A DNA stretch of 8,101 bases, taken from Betaproteobacteria bacterium. GTDB taxonomy: Bacteria > Pseudomonadota > Gammaproteobacteria > Burkholderiales > Burkholderiaceae_E. The stretch is from positions 1 through 8,101 of the forward strand of contig RFVZ01000111.1 in the NCBI GenBank assembly GCA_009922405.1, written 5' to 3'. The notes beneath the pieces are model-generated. The model saw only the letters and a list, made by a program, of their open reading frames with translations, was not told the origin of the DNA and searched no databases. This document shows, piece after piece, positions 4,402 to 8,101 of the stretch (its first letter is position 1; each line of letters starts with the position of its first letter). Made by a program: the position numbers and the translations under genes.

Positions 4402-6861
4402 ATGCATTTCCTGCGTGTCTTCCTGTTCCCGCTGCTTTTCTCGATCTGGTTCGTCGTTTCGGTCAGTCCATCGGGGTTCGCGCAGGCTCAGCCCGCGCCA
4501 CCTCAAGTTCGGCCCTCTGGCGCTCACGCGCCGGTTTTGGGCCCCGTCCGGGTCGGCACGCTCGAAGCCGAATTGATCGCAGACCGGGCGACCGTTGCTC
4601 CGGGGCAGTCGTTTCGTCTGGGTTTGCGCCTCAAGCACGATCCACAGTGGCATACCTACTGGCGCAATCCGGGTGATTCCGGATTGCCGACCCGTTGGCA
4701 GATCAAGTTGCCATCCGGGTGGTCGGCCGGAGAAGTTCAGTGGCCAGCGCCTCATCGCATCCGGGTCGGGCCGATGGCCAATTTTGGCTACGACGGCGAG
4801 ATCGTACTGCCCCTGAGTGTGAACCCGCCCACGGGCCTGGCGGGTCGGGACGTCCAGCTTGAAGCCACCGCTACTTGGCTGGTGTGCCGCGAAATTTGTA
4901 TCCCCGGTGAGGCGTCTCTCGCGATCCGCTTGCCCCTGTTGCAAACGAACTCGCAAGCCAACGCACAGGCCAACGCACAGGCCAACAAAGAGTCTGCCTG
5001 GGCCGCGCTGTTCGCCGCGGCGGATCGATGGATCCCAGATCCCAATCAGGTCATCAAGGCCCGCTGGTTTGCAGAGGGCAAGCGCCTGGTGTTGACGTTC
5101 CCGCCACCGCCGACTGCCGCGCTCTCCACCCCGCCCTCTACTTCGTTGGAATTCACCTTCTTCCCGGAGCGTGAGCGGATGGTGGCCCCCGCAGCCGATC
5201 AACAACTCGAGCGTTTGTCCGATGGCCGCTGGCGGCTTGGCCTTGAACTGGCGCCAGATGCGATTCCAGATGCGCCGCCAAATGCTCGGCCCAATGCGGA
5301 GTCCGTTGAAACCTTAGACGGTGTCTTGCGCCTGAGCGGACAGGCCTACCAAGTTCGGGCAACGCGGCAGAGCGGCCCCGCGCCGTTAGCCGGTGAGCCG
5401 ATCGGCGTGTCTGTGTTGGCCACGTTGGCGACGTTGGCTAATGGGGCTGACACGGCCAACGCGTCGAAGTTGCCGGCCGAGCGGTCACTGCTTTCGCAAC
5501 TCGATCCGACCGCCGGATCAACCTCGACGACATCCGCTACCTCTGTCACCTCCGCCACAGCCGCCGCAAACGTCGCTCAGTCAGGTGCTGCCATCGATCC
5601 GCTGGCTCTGGGTCTGGTGCTCGCTGGCTCGTTACTGGGAGGACTGCTTCTTAACCTGATGCCCTGTGTTTTCCCGGTCGTGGGTCTCAAAGTCTTGGGC
5701 TTTGTGCAGGATGCCGGTGGGGATTCGGTCCGGGCGCGCCGGAACGCCTTTGCGTTTGCCGCTGGGGTGGTGGCCATGTTCTTGGGCTTGGCTGCGTTGA
5801 TGCTTTTGTTGCGAAGCGCCGGTCAGGCCGTGGGCTGGGGCTTCCAATTGCAATCCCCCGTCGTTGTGAGCCTGCTCGCACTCCTCTTCCTAGCGCTTGG
5901 GTTAAATTTTTCCGGGGTGTACGAGATTGGGCTGCGCCTCACCACGCTTGGGGTCTCCGGCGGATTTCAAAAGGGTTCTTCAAACGGTTCCTCAAACGGT
6001 TCCTTAAACGACCCGTCCCACGGCATCGGGCCCTCATTTGCCGCAGGATTACTGGCAGCGGTGGTGGCAACGCCTTGTACGGCACCCTTCATGGGGGCCG
6101 CGGTCGGTTTCACCCTGACCGCAGCACCCGCGATCGCTCTCCTGGTATTTGCGGCCATTGGCCTCGGGATGGCCGCACCGTATCTGCTGCTGGGTCTTTA
6201 TCCCGAATGGCTGGCGCGCCTGCCTCGACCCGGGCAGTGGATGCAGACCTTGCGCCAGGGCCTTGCCTTCCCGATGTACGCTACTTCGGTGTGGCTGGTT
6301 TGGGTTCTCGGCGCGCAAATGGGGGTGGATGCCATGTTGCGAACGCTCATGGCGGGGGTCCTGGTCGCTGCGGCTGCTTGGTGGTGGGGACGCACCGCGG
6401 CCAAACCCTCCGCAAGCCATCTCGGCAAAAGTGTGCCGGCGGGGGTGCTCATTGCGTTGGCAATCGCTCTAGCGTCGCCACGTGCTTTGGATCCCGTGCG
6501 CTCTGGGGAGACGCAAGATTGGGCGGCATGGTCTCCCGCTGCGGTTTCGGTCGCGCGTGGGGCCGGACGGACCGTTTTCGTTGACTTCACCGCGGCGTGG
6601 TGCATTAGTTGCCAGGTCAATAAGAAAGTAGTTTTAGAAAATGAATCGGTTCGGCGCGCTTTCGCCGTCAACGATGTGTTGCTGCTGCGGGCCGACTGGA
6701 CGCGGCAGGACCCCACGATTACGGCAGCACTGGCTGAGTTTGGCCGTAATGGCGTGCCGCTCTATCTGGTCTACCGCCCGGGACAGCAGACCGCTCAGGT
6801 ACTACCCGAACTCCTGACGTCTAACGTGGTTATCGATGCATTGACGTCTTCTTTGCGTTAG
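4402..6861 (+). CDS. dsbD: Protein-disulfide reductase, DsbD/ScsB family
   Basis: This 819-residue inner-membrane protein has the three-part DsbD design, which moves electrons from cytoplasmic thioredoxin to periplasmic partners. After a signal peptide (about 1-28), the N-terminal periplasmic domain (about 50-325) carries HTYWRNPGDSGLP and WLVCREICIPGEA, with Cys162 and Cys166. The membrane domain (about 400-695) has eight predicted helices and the pair NLMPCVFPVV (Cys422) and ATPCTAPFMGAAVG (Cys559). The C-terminal thioredoxin-like domain has FTAAWCISCQVNKK (Cys734, Cys737) and the cis-Pro segment GVPLYLVY. All six redox cysteines are present. The C-x3-C spacing and ICIPG motif of the first domain resemble ScsB more than E. 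coli DsbD, so the partner may be a copper-stress or isomerase-type thioredoxin. The Shine-Dalgarno is weak, and the start is chosen because the signal peptide follows at once. The linkers hold three short tandem repeats. Confidence 0.93.
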   Translation: MHFLRVFLFPLLFSIWFVVSVSPSGFAQAQPAPPQVRPSGAHAPVLGPVRVGTLEAELIADRATVAPGQSFRLGLRLKHDPQWHTYWRNPGDSGLPTRWQIKLPSGWSAGEVQWPAPHRIRVGPMANFGYDGEIVLPLSVNPPTGLAGRDVQLEATATWLVCREICIPGEASLAIRLPLLQTNSQANAQANAQANKESAWAALFAAADRWIPDPNQVIKARWFAEGKRLVLTFPPPPTAALSTPPSTSLEFTFFPERERMVAPAADQQLERLSDGRWRLGLELAPDAIPDAPPNARPNAESVETLDGVLRLSGQAYQVRATRQSGPAPLAGEPIGVSVLATLATLANGADTANASKLPAERSLLSQLDPTAGSTSTTSATSVTSATAAANVAQSGAAIDPLALGLVLAGSLLGGLLLNLMPCVFPVVGLKVLGFVQDAGGDSVRARRNAFAFAAGVVAMFLGLAALMLLLRSAGQAVGWGFQLQSPVVVSLLALLFLALGLNFSGVYEIGLRLTTLGVSGGFQKGSSNGSSNGSLNDPSHGIGPSFAAGLLAAVVATPCTAPFMGAAVGFTLTAAPAIALLVFAAIGLGMAAPYLLLGLYPEWLARLPRPGQWMQTLRQGLAFPMYATSVWLVWVLGAQMGVDAMLRTLMAGVLVAAAAWWWGRTAAKPSASHLGKSVPAGVLIALAIALASPRALDPVRSGETQDWAAWSPAAVSVARGAGRTVFVDFTAAWCISCQVNKKVVLENESVRRAFAVNDVLLLRADWTRQDPTITAALAEFGRNGVPLYLVYRPGQQTAQVLPELLTSNVVIDALTSSLR
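4957..4986 (+). repeat. 12-bp tandem repeat in a dsbD-like linker (ANAQ units)
   Basis: Two perfect units gccaacgcacag (4957-4968, 4969-4980) and a third partial unit encode ANAQ-ANAQ-AN (residues 186-195). The repeat sits in the periplasmic domain just after the C-x3-C subdomain. It is in frame and probably forms a flexible surface linker. Confidence 0.8.
5251..5298 (+). repeat. Degenerate 12-bp tandem repeat in dsbD-like gene (xPxA units)
   Basis: Four diverged 12-bp units encode APDA-IPDA-PPNA-RPNA (residues 284-299). The shared third-to-fourth codon pattern (gatgcg, gatgcg, aatgct, aatgcg) shows they are related copies rather than a chance run of residues. Confidence 0.6.
5974..6009 (+). 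repeat. Three 12-bp tandem repeats in a membrane-domain loop (GSSN units)
   Basis: Units ggttcttcaaac, ggttcctcaaac and ggttccttaaac encode GSSN-GSSN-GSLN (residues 525-536). The repeat sits between predicted helices 3 and 4, a loop expected on the cytoplasmic side. The composition is that of a flexible linker. Confidence 0.8.
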
Positions 6862-6871
6862 TCTGAAGGCG

Positions 6872-7089
6872 CTTTCGGTGCCTCACCAGCCGTCCGGCGG
6901 GTGGGGTTAAACGGGAAACAGGATGTAATCGCCCTTCGATTTAGAGGGTCGGCTTGCCCAACCTGTGCTGCCCCCGCAACGGTAAGCAGGTATGCCCAAG
7001 TGGCATGAACCGAGTCAATCGCCCACTGGATCGTGACGAATCTGGGAAGGGGATTCGGTGAAACCTGCAGCCCGGAGACCGGCCGAGAG
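6872..7089 (+). promoter_or_regulatory. Cobalamin (B12) riboswitch
   Basis: This 218-nt aptamer carries the conserved class-I landmarks in order. They are GGTTAAACGGGAA (6905-6917), GCTGCCCCCGCAACGGTAA (6967-6985), CCACTGG (7023-7029) with CTGGGAAGG (7042-7050), and the B12 box GCAGCCCGGAGACCGGCC (7067-7084). The outer stem P1 pairs CTTTCGG (6872-6878) with CCGAGAG (7083-7089). It binds adenosylcobalamin or a related cobalamin and turns off the gene downstream, here a TonB-dependent receptor. An intrinsic terminator begins five bases after P1, so control is probably at transcription. The aptamer begins only 10 bp after the dsbD-like stop codon, so its promoter must lie inside that gene, or it is transcribed by read-through. 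Confidence 0.96.
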
Positions 7090-7094
7090 GGTGG

Positions 7095-7132
7095 GATGAG
7101 TCCCAGATCAAATCTGGAGCTCGTCTTGTTTT
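7095..7132 (+). terminator. Intrinsic terminator of the cobalamin riboswitch expression platform
   Basis: GATGAGT (7095-7101) pairs with GCTCGTC (7119-7125), counting G-U pairs. After one C/A mismatch, CCAGAT (7103-7108) pairs with ATCTGG (7112-7117) across a CAA loop. This makes 13 base pairs, followed at once by the T-rich tract TTGTTTT (7126-7132). The position just after P1 is where a B12-induced terminator belongs. I could not resolve which segment acts as the antiterminator. Confidence 0.65.
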
Positions 7133-7167
7133 CAACGGGTCTGGTCGCGGTGGGCGACGATGACCGC

Positions 7168-7197
7168 GCGCTGGCCTGCCTCTGAGGCGGTCGGCGC
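7168..7197 (+). other. Strong hairpin just before the receptor ribosome-binding site
   Basis: GCGCTGGCCTGCC (7168-7180) pairs with GGCGGTCGGCGC (7186-7197) around a TCTGA loop. The stem has 12 pairs and one bulged T. It ends three bases before the GGGG (7200-7203) that serves as Shine-Dalgarno for the receptor start at 7211. No T-tract follows directly, so it is not a simple terminator. It could tune translation or protect the 5' end of the mRNA. Confidence 0.45.
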
Positions 7198-7224
7198 ATG
7201 GGGTTTATTCATGCTTTTTTTTAA
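7198..7224 (+). other. Possible 8-codon leader ORF overlapping the receptor start
   Basis: An ATG at 7198 opens a tiny frame, MGFIHAFF, that stops at TAA 7222-7224, overlapping the first codons of the receptor in another frame. A GAGG (7184-7187) lies 10 nt upstream of it, but within the hairpin at 7168-7197. It may be chance. If translated, it would interfere with or couple to initiation at 7211. Confidence 0.12.
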
Positions 7225-8101
7225 ACAAATCCGTCCGTTCCCGGCCGCTGCGATTGCGATTGCGATTGCGATTGCCGTTGCTTCATCGACTACGTTTGCC
7301 CAGGTGGCTCCCTTGCCGTCCGTGGTGGTGACCGCATCACGATTTGCGACCCCTTTGTCTGACGCGCCCATCGGTATGACGGTGATTGATCGCGAGCAGA
7401 TCGCGGCGTCGACCGCGTCTAACCTGCCGGAACTCTTGGGCCAGCAAGTTAGTGTTCAAGTGCGAGACAACGCCGGATCGCCAGACCGTCAGATCGATCT
7501 TCGAGGTTTCGGGATCACGGGTGACCAAAACACCCTGATTCTGTTGGACGGCCGCCGCCTGAACGAAAATGAGTTGGCGAGTACCCGCCTGAGCGCCATT
7601 CCCCTGGCCAGCATTGAGCGAATCGAGATTTTGCGTGGATCGGGCTCGGTCTTGTACGGAGGCGGGGCCACCGGCGGCACGATTCAGATCATCACGCGGG
7701 CGAGCGCGAACACCAGTAACCAGGCCCCGTCAGACGCTTCAAAAAGCAGCGCAGCGCTGGTTGTCGGATCCCTGGATACCCGAGAACTGCGTGCATCGAC
7801 CGGGGCCAGTGACGGGCGAGTGCGGTTCCAAGTCGATGCAAGCGCCCTCGATACCGCCAACTGGCGGGACAACAATGCATTGCGCCAGCGCAATGTGGGC
7901 GGCGAACTACGCACGCTGTTTAACCGAGGTTTTCTTGCGCTGCGCCTTGGGGCCGAGTCGCAAGAACTCGGCCTGCCGGGTGCGAGGAGCCTCGACCAAT
8001 TCAAGTCGGATCCGAGAGGCACCTCGACGCCCAAGGACCATGCCCAGCGCGAAGACTACCGGCTCGCGCTCGCCGCTGCGTGGCGGACGTCGTCGCTTGA
8101 A
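7211..8101 (+). CDS. btuB: TonB-dependent receptor, BtuB-like, N-terminal part, runs off the right edge
   Basis: The frame is open for 297 codons to the window edge, so the signal peptide, plug and first barrel strands are present. The signal peptide (M1-A30) ends TFA|Q. The TonB-box region is LPSVVVTASR (residues 35-44). Plug motifs are GMTVIDREQIAAS (55-67), RQIDLRGFGITG (93-104), TLILLDGRRLNENE (108-121) and IERIEILRGSGSVLYGGGAT (135-154) followed by GGTIQIIT. Barrel strands start at about residue 180. The protein would import a large ligand through the outer membrane using TonB energy. The cobalamin riboswitch ahead of it makes vitamin B12 or a related corrinoid the likely cargo; the sequence alone would not prove that. 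The start at 7211 has GGGG 7 nt upstream and gives a normal signal peptide. An in-frame ATG at 7160 would add 17 unlikely residues and lies upstream of the hairpin. Confidence 0.9.
   Translation, partial: MLFFKQIRPFPAAAIAIAIAIAVASSTTFAQVAPLPSVVVTASRFATPLSDAPIGMTVIDREQIAASTASNLPELLGQQVSVQVRDNAGSPDRQIDLRGFGITGDQNTLILLDGRRLNENELASTRLSAIPLASIERIEILRGSGSVLYGGGATGGTIQIITRASANTSNQAPSDASKSSAALVVGSLDTRELRASTGASDGRVRFQVDASALDTANWRDNNALRQRNVGGELRTLFNRGFLALRLGAESQELGLPGARSLDQFKSDPRGTSTPKDHAQREDYRLALAAAWRTSSLE
7240..7263 (+). repeat. Four perfect 6-bp repeats in the receptor signal peptide
   Basis: Four copies of gcgatt run from 7240 to 7263, followed by a diverged gccgtt. They encode alternating Ala-Ile (residues 14-21), the hydrophobic core of the signal peptide. 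Copy-number change would keep the frame while altering signal length by two residues per unit. Confidence 0.85.

Noticed and set aside
4330..5205. 291-codon open frame on the minus strand
   Set aside because: It lies inside the dsbD-like gene and has Arg/Gly-rich composition with no recognisable domain. It is an antisense shadow of a GC-rich gene.
6198..6716. 172-codon open frame on the minus strand
   Set aside because: It is antisense to the membrane and thioredoxin domains of the dsbD-like protein, with no domain or ribosome site of its own.
6841..6869. TTGACG at the end of the dsbD-like gene as -35 of a riboswitch promoter
   Set aside because: No acceptable -10 hexamer lies 16-18 bp downstream (the site reads TGAAGG), so no promoter is claimed.
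7144..7168. Hairpin CGCGGT/ACCGCG between the terminator and the second hairpin
   Set aside because: It has only 6 pairs with an 11-nt loop in a GC-rich stretch. It is too weak to call as a functional element, though it might compete with neighbouring folds.

Overview
The window reads as a high-GC betaproteobacterial chromosome, most likely Burkholderiales. Three signs support this: a Bug/TctC-type solute receptor, a zapA - 6S RNA - EVE-domain gene order that I know from that group, and ordinary GC-rich codon use throughout. I see no insertion sequence, prophage, CRISPR array, tRNA or rRNA gene. The region looks like core chromosome rather than an accessory island.

Layout. (1) Positions 1-892, minus strand: the N-terminal 297 codons of an M81/MlrC-like metallopeptidase, running off the left edge. 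(2) 1004-2041, plus: a Bug-family periplasmic receptor with a Tat-like signal, divergent from the peptidase across a 111-bp spacer. (3) 4318 down to 2063, minus: a compact apparent operon of a ZapB-like coiled-coil gene, zapA, the 6S RNA gene ssrS, an EVE-domain gene and a TauE/SafE (TSUP) permease. A good sigma70-like promoter sits directly against the first start codon. (4) 4402-6861, plus: an 819-residue DsbD/ScsB-family transmembrane thiol reductase with all three cysteine pairs. (5) 6872-7089, plus: a cobalamin riboswitch, followed by an intrinsic terminator (7095-7132) and a second hairpin (7168-7197). (6) 7211-8101, plus: the start of a TonB-dependent receptor (BtuB-like), running off the right edge.

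How the parts work together. The peptidase and the Bug receptor plausibly form a capture-and-degrade pair for an unknown peptide-like or amide substrate. The minus-strand operon joins division-ring assembly (ZapA and its coiled-coil partner) with the growth-phase regulator 6S RNA. The riboswitch-receptor unit is a classic feedback loop: high B12 stops expression of an outer-membrane B12 importer. The DsbD-like protein would pass cytoplasmic electrons to periplasmic thiol partners.

No undescribed system is evident. The most notable non-gene signals are the 6S RNA with a foldable secondary structure, the riboswitch with a readable terminator platform, the near-leaderless promoter of the zap operon, and a recurring pattern of in-frame 12-bp and 6-bp tandem repeats. 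All of these repeats lie in signal peptides or linkers of exported proteins.
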